Origin: an uncultured Collinsella sp.
Lineage (GTDB): Bacteria; Actinomycetota; Coriobacteriia; Coriobacteriales; Coriobacteriaceae
Assembly: GCA_900542175.1 (NCBI GenBank)
Contig: UQNC01000002.1
Coordinates: forward strand, 1 to 64,000
DNA: 64,000 nt
Reading direction: 5' to 3'
Made by a program: the position numbers and the translations under genes. Below the pieces are notes generated by a model, which worked only from the letters and a program-made list of their open reading frames with translations, ran no database searches and was not told the origin of the DNA. Of the stretch, positions 53,471-62,829 are shown piece by piece (position 1 is the stretch's first letter; every line of letters begins with the position of its first letter).

Positions 53471-55669
53471 ATGGGTCCTCGCCAACGACAGGGACACAGC
53501 CGTTCAAAGACGCACGCCCTGCCCATAATCCTGCTCTCGTTTTTGGGCTTTCTGCTGATTGCGGGCGTGGCGTTTGGCATCGGCATGGTCGGCAACGTCA
53601 ACCGCTGGCTGTCCGATCTGCCCGACTACACCGACGCCAACGCGTATCTGGTGAGCGAGCCCACCGAGATCGTCGACTGCAACGGCAACAAGATCGCGAG
53701 CTTCTACACGCAAAACCGCAAGTCCATCACCAAGGACGAGGTCTCCCCCTACGTGCTGCAAGGCACCGTTGACGTTGAGGACGAGCGCTTCTACGAGCAC
53801 GGCGGTATCGACCTGTGGGGTATCGCGCGTGCTGCGGTGGCAACCCTCGGCGGCGGGCACGAAGGCGCCTCGACTATCACCCAGCAGCTTGTGCGCAACA
53901 CCATCCTGCAGGAGGAGCAGTTCGACTCGACCATTGAGCGTAAGGTGCGCGAGGCCTACATCGCCATCAAGATGGAGGACATGTACTCCAAAGACGAGAT
54001 CCTCATGATGTACCTCAACACCATCTATTACGGCCACGGCGCCTACGGCATCGAGGCCGCAGCCGAGACCTATCTGTCCAAGAGCGCCGCCGACCTCACC
54101 CTGAGCGAGGCCGCGCTACTCATCGGCCTTCCCAACTCGCCTTCGCAGTACGACCCCACGGTCAATCCCGATCTGGCACTGTCCCGCCGCAACAAGGTTC
54201 TCGACAACATGCTGCGCCTGGGCCACATCACCCAGGAGGAGCACGATGCCGCACAGGCCGAGCCCATCACCCTCAACGTGACCGAAATCTCGGGCAGCGG
54301 CGTCGACGTATACTCGCAGCCCTACTTTGTCTCCTACGTCAAGCAGCTGCTGGAGCAGGAGTTCTCGACCGACGTGCTCTTTAAGGGCGGCCTGACCGTC
54401 AAGACCACCATCGACCCCACGATGCAGCAGGTGGCAGAGAATGCCGTCCGCGAGCAGCTCGACACGCTCTCGCTCGACGGCCTGGACATGGGCATGGTCG
54501 TCGTCGACCCCAAGACCGGCTACATCAAGTGCATGGTGGGCGGCTACGACTACAACGCCGACGAGAACCACGTAAACCATGCCACGGCCAAGCGTCCCGT
54601 CGGCTCCACCTTTAAGGCCTTTACGCTGGCAACTGCCATCCAAAACGGCATGAACCCCAACGTCACCCTCAACTGCAACTCGCCGCTCAAGGCCAAGGGC
54701 ACCACGACCGAGGTACAAAACTACGCCAACCAGAGCTATGGCAACATCACGCTTAAGCAGGCGACGGCATACTCCTCCAACACCGGCTACATCCAGGTGG
54801 CGGAAGCCGTCGGCAACAGCAAGATCATCTCGCTCGTCAAAAAGCTCGGCATCGATCCCGCCAAGGACAACATCGAGGACGTTCCCGTCATGACGCTCGG
54901 CACCGGCTCGATCTCGCCGCTCGAGATGGCCGCCGCCTACGCGACGTTTGCCAACGGCGGCTACTATCGCCAGCCGATCGCCATCACCGAGATTGACTCT
55001 CGTACCGGCTCGGTGCTGTACCAGCACACTGACAATCCCTCACAGGTGCTTACCGAGGGCGAGGCCGCCGCGGTCACCGATGTTCTGTCCGGCGTCATGC
55101 AGGGCGGCGGTACGGGCGCTGCCGGTGCCCTAAGCGTCAACCAGCCCTATGCCGGCAAGACGGGCACCACCGACAACACCACCAACCTGTGGTTCTGCGG
55201 CTATACCCCGCAGCTGGCGTGCGCCCTGTGGACCGGCTATTCCGCGGGCGAGATCCCCATCCAAAAATACGGCACGGACCTGCTGGGCGACAGCACCAAC
55301 CTGCCTGTCTTTAAGCGGTTTATGAACACCGTTCTGACCGGTACCGAGCGCGAGGAGTTTGTGACCGGAACGGCTCCCACCTATAAGAACAACAGCGTCT
55401 GGAAGTTCTACGGCACCAACAACGCCAAGAAGACGGAGAACGACGACAAGGACAAGGACGAGGACGAAGAGGAAACCACCACAACAACTACCACGACGAC
55501 CACGACCACCGAGACCACGGGCGGCGACACCACCGGCGGCACCGGTACGACCGGCGGCTCGACGGGCGGCTCCACCGGTGGTTCGACCGGCGGCGATGGC
55601 GGCACGCCTACGCCTACGCCTACGCCCACTCCCGACCCCTCCCCCACGCCTGACGATACGGTCGGCTAA
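53471..55669 (+). CDS. class A penicillin-binding protein (glycosyltransferase/transpeptidase)
   Basis: This 732-residue membrane-anchored enzyme builds and cross-links peptidoglycan. It has a TM helix at residues 17-40 and a GT51 domain with catalytic Glu in VEDERFYEHGGID and motif EGASTITQQLVRN. The transpeptidase has the SxxK motif STFK in KRPVGSTFKAF, SSN in AYSSNTGY and KTG in YAGKTGTTD. The last 95 residues are low complexity: an acidic stretch, 12 or more Thr, Gly/Ser/Thr repeats, then Pro-Thr repeats, likely a flexible wall tether. Start 53471 has GGAGG upstream. Confidence 0.94.
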   Translation: MGPRQRQGHSRSKTHALPIILLSFLGFLLIAGVAFGIGMVGNVNRWLSDLPDYTDANAYLVSEPTEIVDCNGNKIASFYTQNRKSITKDEVSPYVLQGTVDVEDERFYEHGGIDLWGIARAAVATLGGGHEGASTITQQLVRNTILQEEQFDSTIERKVREAYIAIKMEDMYSKDEILMMYLNTIYYGHGAYGIEAAAETYLSKSAADLTLSEAALLIGLPNSPSQYDPTVNPDLALSRRNKVLDNMLRLGHITQEEHDAAQAEPITLNVTEISGSGVDVYSQPYFVSYVKQLLEQEFSTDVLFKGGLTVKTTIDPTMQQVAENAVREQLDTLSLDGLDMGMVVVDPKTGYIKCMVGGYDYNADENHVNHATAKRPVGSTFKAFTLATAIQNGMNPNVTLNCNSPLKAKGTTTEVQNYANQSYGNITLKQATAYSSNTGYIQVAEAVGNSKIISLVKKLGIDPAKDNIEDVPVMTLGTGSISPLEMAAAYATFANGGYYRQPIAITEIDSRTGSVLYQHTDNPSQVLTEGEAAAVTDVLSGVMQGGGTGAAGALSVNQPYAGKTGTTDNTTNLWFCGYTPQLACALWTGYSAGEIPIQKYGTDLLGDSTNLPVFKRFMNTVLTGTEREEFVTGTAPTYKNNSVWKFYGTNNAKKTENDDKDKDEDEEETTTTTTTTTTTTETTGGDTTGGTGTTGGSTGGSTGGSTGGDGGTPTPTPTPTPDPSPTPDDTVG

Positions 55670-55691
55670 GAAGTACGCGACTAAAGCCAAC

Positions 55692-55734
55692 AAGGCCCCG
55701 AGCAGCTTATTGAACTGCTCGGGGCCTTTTAGTT
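55692..55734 (+). terminator. intrinsic terminator after the PBP gene
   Basis: AAGGCCCCGAGCAG/CTGCTCGGGGCCTT arms followed by TT and AGTTT. Confidence 0.85.
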
Positions 55735-55853
55735 TGAAGCGACCTGGTGGGCGGTCTTTATACCGGCAAACAAAAAGAGGTACCGACCAACGTCGATACC
55801 CCTTACAAGCCACTATGTCAGCGCACACAATGCCGAGCGCACGACCCGCACAC

Positions 55854-56291
55854 CTACTTGCGAGAATTGCTCAACTTATTGATCAGCGCCTCGAGACGCT
55901 CGCCGTCCTCGGCCGTCTGGGCAATAACCAAAATCGTATCGTTGCCGGCAAGCGAGCCAAGCACATCGGGCAACTCTGCCGCATCAACGGCGGCGGCGAT
56001 GCCGGAAGCCGTGCCAGGCTGAGCCTTGATCATAACCAGATTATCGGTACGCAGAACGCCCGTTACGAGCTCGGAAACCATACGCTGCAGGTGCAAGTCC
56101 TCTGCCAGAACATAGATGCCCTCAGGGAGCTTACGCAGCCCCATGTCGGCAATATCGCGAGAGACAGTCGCCTGCGTGCAATCAAAGCCCATAGCACGGA
56201 GCTCATCAACCAGCACGCGCTGCGTGCGGACATCCTTATTGCGCACAATATCTCTAATGGCATCCTGGCGCCCATTGCGTTTTTTAGCCAT
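55854..56291 (-). CDS. argR: arginine repressor ArgR
   Basis: This 145-residue protein has the N-terminal winged helix (QDAIRDIVRNKDVRTQRVLV, QATVSRDIADMGLRKLP). The C-terminal oligomerisation and arginine-binding domain contains VMIKAQPGTASGIAAAVDAA and the GNDTILVIAQ segment. With arginine it represses arg genes as a hexamer. Start 56291 has AGAGGG upstream. No arg gene is adjacent in this window, so it acts at a distance. Confidence 0.93.
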   Translation of the reverse strand: MAKKRNGRQDAIRDIVRNKDVRTQRVLVDELRAMGFDCTQATVSRDIADMGLRKLPEGIYVLAEDLHLQRMVSELVTGVLRTDNLVMIKAQPGTASGIAAAVDAAELPDVLGSLAGNDTILVIAQTAEDGERLEALINKLSNSRK

Positions 56292-56423
56292 ACAAACCCT
56301 CTCTCCAAAAGATGGCGGAGACAATCAATCAGTGATTGAATAGTTTAACGCTATTTGAAGGCTTTTGTGTATAAGAACGCATTTCGAAACAATTCTATGC
56401 AAGTTTGTTTCGTAATGAGCCGT

Positions 56424-57464
56424 TTAGGCGGTTTTTGCGCCCGTCCGGTTAAGAAAAGCTGCCAGATGCGTACACATCACGCAGCGCGCGGGCTTAGCGC
56501 TGGCGATCGGCCCAAACAACAGGCCCAGTCCCCGATGGTTGTCCTTGAGCGCGGCGACCATCTGACGGGTTCGAGGCGCCTCGAGCATATCACGCATGCG
56601 GGCGGAACGCTCGATTGACGACACTCCATGCGGGCTCAGACACAAATTCTCGATGCAGGCGACCAGTCCGGCAAAGTAGAACTTTTGGCTTGCCAGCTTG
56701 AGCCGACCACCGCTATCTGCTTCCGAGAGTGAGTCCGCAAGCTCGTCGAGCGCCCGGGTGTCATCGGATACCTTGGCATACATGGTGGGATCAAAGGCAT
56801 CTGTAAGCTTAGGCGCCACCGCGTGGAAACAAGCGTCGCCGCATCCGGAGACGCGCTGCGCCTGCGAGAGCGCGCATGCCATAAACCCAACTGTGCGAAA
56901 CGCCTTGTCGCACAAAAGGCATGCCTCAAACAGCGGACGGCTATACATCACGCCAGAGACTTGAGCAACCAAGCCGCCTAAAATCAACTGAGGCAGCCCG
57001 GCCACCATTGAAGATTTGCTATCAATGGAAATATGAGTAGCATCCAAGACGCGCGAATGGCGCTCTCGATGTGCATCATAGCGGTCGAGCGACACCGTGG
57101 GGAACACTATGTCTGCCGCAGTATCGCACGCGATATCGACCATCTTGGAAAGGGATTGCGGAGCAAACCACTCATCGGCGTTCATGGCGATGATTTGAGA
57201 GCCGCGCGAGGCATCAAAACCGGCACGAAGACAAGCGCCGCGCTTCGCGTCCTCGACGTCAATCAAATCAATATGGATGTCCCTGTCGGCAGCAACTTGA
57301 AGCGAATGGCGCACACCGGGCGCAGCATCGCGGCAGACAACGACAATCTGCAAATCGTAGAGGTCTTGGTTCTGGATACTCTCGAGCGCACGCATCGCAT
57401 AGCTGGGCGAGCCTTCTACCACAAGGATCACCGAAAGTCGCGGATGCGAGCCACGTCGAACCAA
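56424..57464 (-). CDS. glycosyltransferase family 2-like protein
   Basis: This 346-residue protein starts with a GT-A Rossmann segment (LSVILVVEGSPSYAMRALES, DLYDLQIVVVCRDAA) and has NADEWF where GT2 enzymes have the DxD metal site. The C-terminal half (residues 200-346) is helical and not recognised. There is no membrane segment. The acceptor and sugar are unknown; the missing canonical DxD weakens the call. The TTG start at 57464 has GAGAGGA about 8 bases upstream. Confidence 0.7.
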   Translation of the reverse strand: MVRRGSHPRLSVILVVEGSPSYAMRALESIQNQDLYDLQIVVVCRDAAPGVRHSLQVAADRDIHIDLIDVEDAKRGACLRAGFDASRGSQIIAMNADEWFAPQSLSKMVDIACDTAADIVFPTVSLDRYDAHRERHSRVLDATHISIDSKSSMVAGLPQLILGGLVAQVSGVMYSRPLFEACLLCDKAFRTVGFMACALSQAQRVSGCGDACFHAVAPKLTDAFDPTMYAKVSDDTRALDELADSLSEADSGGRLKLASQKFYFAGLVACIENLCLSPHGVSSIERSARMRDMLEAPRTRQMVAALKDNHRGLGLLFGPIASAKPARCVMCTHLAAFLNRTGAKTA

Positions 57465-57625
57465 ATTATCCGTCCTCTCGACAGCAATGAATCAAACCGT
57501 GGTTCATGGTACACCCCGGCAATAAAAGCAATGAGACACCGGTTGCATTGCACGCCAAGAACAGATGTTGCACACGCGCAGCCCACAGATGACAGGTGTC
57601 GACGCACGAGACGTCGAGCCCTCCC

Positions 57626-58450
57626 CTAGTCGAGCACGACAAGCTCGGCGGGATCGTAATCCACGCCCATAAACGTAAGGCCGCAGGCAGGAGCCGTGGG
57701 GCCCGCAGCGGTACGGTCGCAAGCATCGATGACCTCGCGCATCCACTCGGGTTCACGGCGATGCATGCCAATCTCGACAAGCGTGCCCACGATCGTACGG
57801 ACCATCGAATGCAGAAACGCATTGCCCTCGATGGTGAACGTCAGGATGTCCTCGCCAAACGCAACCTCATGGCCAAATTCGGCACGCATCACGCAGCGAT
57901 GCGTGGGCTTGCCAACGGCCGAAGCAACCTTGCAAAAGCTTTTAAAGTCCTGCTCGCCCAGCAGAGCGGGGCAGGCAGCAGACATAGCCTCAACATCCAA
58001 GGGATAGCGATGCCACCACACGGCACCGCGGGACAGCACGGGGCGCGCATCTCGATCGGCAATACGGTACGTATACATACGGGAACGCGCGTCAAAACGC
58101 GCAGAAAAGCCTTTACGGGCCTTGTAGACCTCGTTTATGGCGATATCTTTGGGCAGCAGGGCATCCATAGCCCGCAGCCACCTACGGCGCGTACAAGCGA
58201 GCTCAGCGTCCGTTACGGGCACGCTGATGTACTGAGCCACGGCATGCACGCCGGCATCGGTACGCCCCGCACACGTCAGATCGATCGGGCGGCGAAGCAG
58301 CGTCTCGATGGCTCGACGTAGCTCACCCGCAACCGTCGTCTGTCCCGGCTGCTCGGCAAATCCGCTATACGACGAGCCATCATAGGCCACGCGAAATACG
58401 AGCGTGGCGTCAAGCTCGGAAATCGAATTGAAATCAGACGGCGCAGTCAT
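57626..58450 (-). CDS. truA: tRNA pseudouridine synthase A
   Basis: This 274-residue enzyme makes pseudouridine at positions 38-40 of tRNA anticodon arms. The catalytic Asp sits in TCAGRTDAGVHAVAQ, and the family segments RYPLDVEAM and FLHSMVRTIVGTLVEIG are present. The start at 58450 has GGGAG upstream. It follows the ribosomal-protein operon in the usual order (rplQ, truA) but the terminator at 58486-58516 separates them. Confidence 0.94.
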   Translation of the reverse strand: MTAPSDFNSISELDATLVFRVAYDGSSYSGFAEQPGQTTVAGELRRAIETLLRRPIDLTCAGRTDAGVHAVAQYISVPVTDAELACTRRRWLRAMDALLPKDIAINEVYKARKGFSARFDARSRMYTYRIADRDARPVLSRGAVWWHRYPLDVEAMSAACPALLGEQDFKSFCKVASAVGKPTHRCVMRAEFGHEVAFGEDILTFTIEGNAFLHSMVRTIVGTLVEIGMHRREPEWMREVIDACDRTAAGPTAPACGLTFMGVDYDPAELVVLD

Positions 58451-58485
58451 GGGCGCTCCCAACAAACAAGCAACGGTATCGCGAC

Positions 58486-58516
58486 AAAAAAAGAGGGGTA
58501 CGCGAACGTACCCCTC
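58486..58516 (-). terminator. strong intrinsic terminator of the ribosomal-protein operon
   Basis: GAGGGGTACG-TTCG-CGTACCCCTC, a stable tetraloop hairpin, then TTTTTTT on the minus strand, 26 bases after rplQ. Confidence 0.93.
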
Positions 58517-58542
58517 GAATATAGCCTATGCAGACGGAATGT

Positions 58543-59025
58543 CTACTCAGCGGTCTCCTCAGCAGGAGCCTCCTCGGCAGCGGTCTCCTCGACAGCCTCG
58601 ACCTTCTTGGGAGCAGCGGCCTTCTTGGGGGCCGGAGCAGCCTTCTTGGCCTTAGGCGTGCAAGGCTCGGTGACGAGCTCCATGATAACGATGGGAGCGT
58701 TGTCGCCCTTACGGTTACCGAGCTTCATGATGCGGGTGTAACCGCCGTTGCGGTCCTGCCACATGCCCTGAGCAGCCTTGTCGAAGATCTCGGCAACGAG
58801 CTGCTTATCGCCGAGCTTGGCGATAGCCAGACGACGAGAGTGCAGGTCGCCCTTCTTGGCCCAAGTGATGATCGGATCGACGACCGAACGCAGCGCCTTA
58901 GCGCGGGTCTCGGTGGTCTTGATGCGGTCGTTCTCGAAGAGGGCCTTAGCAAGGCTCTTCTTCATGGCCTTGGTGTGGCTCGCATCGGTGCCGAGCTTAA
59001 GGCCCTTCTTAACGTTGTGACGCAT
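58543..59025 (-). CDS. rplQ: 50S ribosomal protein L17 with charged C-terminal tail
   Basis: Residues 1-120 are standard L17 (MRHNVKKGLKLGTDASHTKA, LRSVVDPIITWAKKGD, GYTRIMKLGNRKGDNAPIVI). The last 40 residues are a Lys/Ala/Pro-rich then Glu-rich tail (KKAAPAPKKAAAPKKVEAVE), similar in style to the tail of L31 in the same genome segment. It is the last gene of the alpha-type operon. Confidence 0.95.
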   Translation of the reverse strand: MRHNVKKGLKLGTDASHTKAMKKSLAKALFENDRIKTTETRAKALRSVVDPIITWAKKGDLHSRRLAIAKLGDKQLVAEIFDKAAQGMWQDRNGGYTRIMKLGNRKGDNAPIVIMELVTEPCTPKAKKAAPAPKKAAAPKKVEAVEETAAEEAPAEETAE

Positions 59026-59055
59026 GGTCTAGTTTCTCCTCAAATATGCGAAGCA

Positions 59056-59997
59056 TTAAGCCTTCAGGCTCAGGCCCATGGACTCAAGCTTGTCCTTCAC
59101 TTCCTCGATCGACTTAACACCGAAATTACGGATGTTGAGCAGATCGTTCTCCGAGAACTCAACGAGCTGACGGACCGAGTGAATGCTGGCGCGCTTAAGG
59201 CAGTTGTAGGAACGGACGGAAAGGTCCAGATCCTCGATCTGCTTGTCCAGCTCGGCGTTGTCGTTGGTGACCTCGGGAGCGAAGATCGAAGCCTCCTCCT
59301 CGACCTCGGGGGTCTCGGCAAGGTTCATAAAGGCGGCCATATGCTGGTTGATGATATTGGCAGCCTGGACCACGGCGTCGCGCGGGGCGATGGAGCCGTT
59401 GGTCTCGATCTCGAGGACAAGGCGGTCGTAGTCGGTATGCTGACCGACACGGCAAGCCTCAACGAGCTTGGCGCAACGGGAAACCGGCGAGTACAGCGAG
59501 TCGACATGGATCACACCGATGGGATCGTTGTCGCGCTTGTTGGCCTCGCCAGAAACATAGCCGCGGCCATAGCCGATGCGCATGCTCATGGTGAGATGGC
59601 CACCCTCGGTGAGCGTAGCGATGTGCTGCTCGGGGTTGACCAGCTCAAACTCGGACGGAATAAAGAAGTCCGCACCGGTGACCTCGCAGGGGCCGTCAAC
59701 CGAGATGGTGGCGGTCGCCTCGTCGGTCGTGCCGAGAGCCCTGAAGACAAGACCCTTGACATTCAGGACGATGTCGGTGACATCCTCGACCATGTTAGGG
59801 ATGGTCATGAACTCGTGCTGCGCACCATCGATCTGAATAGCCTCGACGGCGGCACCCTCGAGCGAGGACAGAAGAACGCGACGAAGGGAGTTACCCAGCG
59901 TATCGCCGTAGCCACGCTCGAGCGGCTCGACGGAGACACGAGCAGACATCTCGTTGATCTCTTCGACCTGAACCTGAGGCCTAATGAATTCTGACAT
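59056..59997 (-). CDS. rpoA: RNA polymerase alpha subunit
   Basis: This 313-residue protein has the N-terminal dimerisation domain (VEPLERGYGDTLGNSLRRVL, LSSLEGAAVEAIQIDG) and the C-terminal domain that contacts UP elements and activators (SVRSYNCLKRASIHSVRQLV, RNFGVKSIEEVKDKL). Full length. It lies between rpsD and rplQ in the conserved order. Confidence 0.97.
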   Translation of the reverse strand: MSEFIRPQVQVEEINEMSARVSVEPLERGYGDTLGNSLRRVLLSSLEGAAVEAIQIDGAQHEFMTIPNMVEDVTDIVLNVKGLVFRALGTTDEATATISVDGPCEVTGADFFIPSEFELVNPEQHIATLTEGGHLTMSMRIGYGRGYVSGEANKRDNDPIGVIHVDSLYSPVSRCAKLVEACRVGQHTDYDRLVLEIETNGSIAPRDAVVQAANIINQHMAAFMNLAETPEVEEEASIFAPEVTNDNAELDKQIEDLDLSVRSYNCLKRASIHSVRQLVEFSENDLLNIRNFGVKSIEEVKDKLESMGLSLKA

Positions 59998-60029
59998 GTA
60001 TTACCTCCAGCCTCAGCAGCCCGGATGGA

Positions 60030-60626
60030 CTACTTAGAGTAGAGCTCGACGATGAGCTGCTCGTTGATATCACCGCTGATCTGCTCACGCGTCGGCAGAG
60101 CGAGCACGTTACCAGACAGCTTCTCGATATCGACCTCGAGCCAGCCAGGGACCTCAAAGCGCTCGGAGGAAATCAGAGCCTCCTTGATGGGGAGGAGGTC
60201 ACGGAACTTCTCGCCGACAGCGACGACGTCGCCGGCCTTGACGCGGTAGGACGGGATGTCCACGCGCTTGCCGTTCACGGTGAAGTGACCGTGACGGACG
60301 GACTGACGAGCCTCTTTGCGGGTGCGGGCGAAGCCAAGACGGAAGACGACGTTGTCGAGGCGAGACTCAAGGATGATCATGAGGTTCTCACCGGTGACGC
60401 CGTTCATCTTGCGGGCCTTGTTGAAGTAGCCGTGGAACTGCTTCTCCAGAACGCCATAGATGAACTTGACCTTCTGCTTCTCGCGCAGCTGCATGCCGTA
60501 CTCAGATTCCTTGCGACGGCGCTTGGGCTGACGGATAGATTCCTTCTTGCTGCTGTAACCGAGCTCAGCGGGATCGATCCCGAGCTGACGGCAGCGCTTA
60601 AGAACAGGAGTCCTGTCGATTGCCAT
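60030..60626 (-). CDS. rpsD: 30S ribosomal protein S4
   Basis: This 198-residue assembly-initiating S4 has an S4 RNA-binding domain (SRLDNVVFRLGFARTRKEAR, VRHGHFTVNGKRVDIPSYRV). Only one Cys (C12) remains in the N-terminal region, so it is a zinc-free (C-minus) form. It lies 19 bases after rpsK in the operon. Confidence 0.97.
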   Translation of the reverse strand: MAIDRTPVLKRCRQLGIDPAELGYSSKKESIRQPKRRRKESEYGMQLREKQKVKFIYGVLEKQFHGYFNKARKMNGVTGENLMIILESRLDNVVFRLGFARTRKEARQSVRHGHFTVNGKRVDIPSYRVKAGDVVAVGEKFRDLLPIKEALISSERFEVPGWLEVDIEKLSGNVLALPTREQISGDINEQLIVELYSK

Positions 60627-60645
60627 ATTGATACGATCCTTTCAG

Positions 60646-61050
60646 TTACACGCGGCGACGCTTCTTGGGGCGGCAGCCGTTGTGCGGAATGGGGGTCTTG
60701 TCCTGGATGCTCGAGACCTCGAGGCCAGCAGCCTGGAGGGAGCGAATGGCGGTCTCACGACCGGAGCCGGGGCCCTTGACGAAGACGGAAACCTTCTTCA
60801 TACCGTGCTCCATGGCCTGCTTGGCAGCAGCCTCGGCAGCCATCTGGGCAGCGAACGGCGTGGACTTACGGGAGCCCTTGAAGCCCACCTGGCCAGCCGA
60901 CTTCCAGGAAATGACGTTGCCCTGGGGATCGGTGATCGAAACGATCGTGTTGTTGAACGTAGAACGAATGTGAGCCTGGCCCACGGAAATGTTCTTACGG
61001 TCCGCGCGCTTCAGACGGGCAGCGCGAACGTTCTTCTTAGCAGTAGCCAT
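60646..61050 (-). CDS. rpsK: 30S ribosomal protein S11
   Basis: This 134-residue platform protein has [20 protein letters not shown], then [19 protein letters not shown], and ends with the conserved [13 protein letters not shown]. It follows rpsM by 14 bases. Confidence 0.97.
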   Translation of the reverse strand: MATAKKNVRAARLKRADRKNISVGQAHIRSTFNNTIVSITDPQGNVISWKSAGQVGFKGSRKSTPFAAQMAAEAAAKQAMEHGMKKVSVFVKGPGSGRETAIRSLQAAGLEVSSIQDKTPIPHNGCRPKKRRRV

Positions 61051-61064
61051 CTATCTAGCGCTCC

Positions 61065-61439
61065 TTATTTCTTCTTCTTAGCACCGATCTGACGCTTCGG
61101 GCCCTTGCGGGTACGAGCGTTAGTGTGGGTGCGCTGGCCGCGGACCGGGAGGCCCTTGCGGTGACGAAGGCCGCGGTTGCAGCCGATGTCCATAAGGCGC
61201 TTGACGTTCTGGTTGCGCTCACGGCGGAGGTCGCCCTCAACCATGATCTGGTTCTTATCGATATAATCACGGATGGCGTTAACCTCATCCTCGGTGAGGT
61301 CCTTAACGCGCGTATCCACGTTAACGTTGCACTCGACGCAGATCTTCGTCGCAGTGGTGCGGCCGATGCCGTAAATGTAGGTCAGACCGATCTCAACGCG
61401 CTTCTCACGCGGGAGGTCGACACCATTAATACGGGCCAA
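61065..61439 (-). CDS. rpsM: 30S ribosomal protein S13
   Basis: This 124-residue head protein starts [20 protein letters not shown] and contains YIGIGR-type [13 protein letters not shown], with the basic tail [20 protein letters not shown]. It lies 14 bases after rpmJ. Confidence 0.97.
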   Translation of the reverse strand: MARINGVDLPREKRVEIGLTYIYGIGRTTATKICVECNVNVDTRVKDLTEDEVNAIRDYIDKNQIMVEGDLRRERNQNVKRLMDIGCNRGLRHRKGLPVRGQRTHTNARTRKGPKRQIGAKKKK

Positions 61440-61453
61440 CGTAGTCTCCTCTC

Positions 61454-61567
61454 TTAACCCTGACGCTGCTTATGACGGGGGTTCTCGCAAATGACGAGGA
61501 CCTTGCCATGGCGCCTAATGATTTTGCACTTATCGCACATCTTCTTGACCGAAGGACGTACCTTCAT
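61454..61567 (-). CDS. rpmJ: 50S ribosomal protein L36
   Basis: This 37-residue protein reads [20 protein letters not shown] and then [17 protein letters not shown]. It keeps the Cys/His zinc-binding set (C11, C14, C27, H32). GAAAGGAAGAACG precedes its ATG. It is found by reading the gap between rpsM and infA. Confidence 0.95.
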   Translation of the reverse strand: MKVRPSVKKMCDKCKIIRRHGKVLVICENPRHKQRQG

Positions 61568-61717
61568 CGTTCTTCCTTTCGGTAGCGCTCAAACTACTTC
61601 CCTACTATCTACTCGCCCAGCCGCAGGCGTTTAAAACTATGGCTGGTCTTCACACACAATCCGACCGTAGGTTGAGCTAAGCCTGCAGTCGGAAATGGAG
61701 TGCGCGTATGCGTGCCG

Positions 61718-61936
61718 CTATTTGTAGCGATAGGTGATGCGGCCGCGGGTCAGGTCGTACGGGGAAAGCTCCACGACAACCCTGTCACCGGGGAGAATAC
61801 GGATGTAATTCATTCGGATCTTGCCAGAAATGTTGCACAGAACCGAATGACCGTTCTCGAGCTCGACCTTAAACATGGCATTGGGCAGCGGTTCCTTTAC
61901 CGTACCCTCGAGCTCAATTGCGTCTTCCTTCTTCAC
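61718..61936 (-). CDS. infA: translation initiation factor IF-1
   Basis: This 72-residue OB-fold protein has [40 protein letters not shown] and [20 protein letters not shown] in full agreement with IF-1. The GTG at 61936 (reading MKKEDAIEL) fits family length; a TTG two codons earlier is an alternative. It sits between map and rpmJ. Confidence 0.95.
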   Translation of the reverse strand: MKKEDAIELEGTVKEPLPNAMFKVELENGHSVLCNISGKIRMNYIRILPGDRVVVELSPYDLTRGRITYRYK

Positions 61937-62040
61937 AAGCAATCATCTTTCTCTAGAAAACGACAGCGATTGAGTATTCTACAACACGTATGCACGCATC
62001 GTAATAACTTCGTAATGGCTCCACAACTAAGTGGAACTTG

Positions 62041-62829
62041 TTACATTTCTCCGCCTTGGAGCGAACACCAAGCACCTTGGGCATCCGTGGTGATAATCAC
62101 CGGACCGTCATTGGTAATGGCGACGGTGTTCTCGTAGTGCGCGGCGGGCAGGTGGTCGTTGGTCGTAACAATCCAACCGTCGGAGCCCGTGCTCACATGG
62201 TTGGAACCCATCGTAACCATCGGCTCGATGGCAATGACCATGCCGGCCTGGAGGCGAACGCCCCTCCCCTTCTTTCCATAGTTAGGAACGTTGGGGTCCT
62301 CGTGCATCACGCGGCCAATGCCATGGCCCACATAGTCACGAAGCACGCCGTAACCGTGAGACTCGGCGAGGGACTGAACGGCGTAACCAACATCCCCGAT
62401 ATGGTTACCGGGAACAGCCTGCTCGATGGCAGCCTTAAGGCAATCGCGCGTGACCTCGCACAGGGCCTTGGCCTCGGGCGTGGGTGTGCCGACAAAAAAC
62501 GTCCAAGCGTTATCGCCAACCCAACCGTCGACAACGGCTCCCGTATCGATGGAGATGATATCGCCATCGCGCAGGATCATGTCGGGGTTGGGAATACCGT
62601 GGACCACGGCATCGTTAATCGATGCGCAAATGGTACCGGGGAACCCGCCGTAACCCTTAAAGGCCGGGGTGCCGCCATGCATACGGATAATCTGCTCCGC
62701 GAGCTGATCGAGCTCAAAGGTCGAAACACCAGGGCGCACCATGGCTCCAACGTGGCGGAGCGCCATCTTAGATAGCGCTCCTGCCTTCTTCATCTGCTCG
62801 ATTTGCGTTGCAGACTTAATCTTGATCAT
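62041..62829 (-). CDS. map: methionine aminopeptidase type I
   Basis: This 262-residue enzyme removes N-terminal Met. Metal ligands are visible: Asp in ISIDTGAVVDGWVGDNAWTF, His in YVGHGIGRVMHEDP, Glu in IAIEPMVTMG and a C-terminal Glu in AHYENTVAI. Its ATG overlaps the adk stop (ATGA), so the two are translationally coupled. Confidence 0.96.
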   Translation of the reverse strand: MIKIKSATQIEQMKKAGALSKMALRHVGAMVRPGVSTFELDQLAEQIIRMHGGTPAFKGYGGFPGTICASINDAVVHGIPNPDMILRDGDIISIDTGAVVDGWVGDNAWTFFVGTPTPEAKALCEVTRDCLKAAIEQAVPGNHIGDVGYAVQSLAESHGYGVLRDYVGHGIGRVMHEDPNVPNYGKKGRGVRLQAGMVIAIEPMVTMGSNHVSTGSDGWIVTTNDHLPAAHYENTVAITNDGPVIITTDAQGAWCSLQGGEM

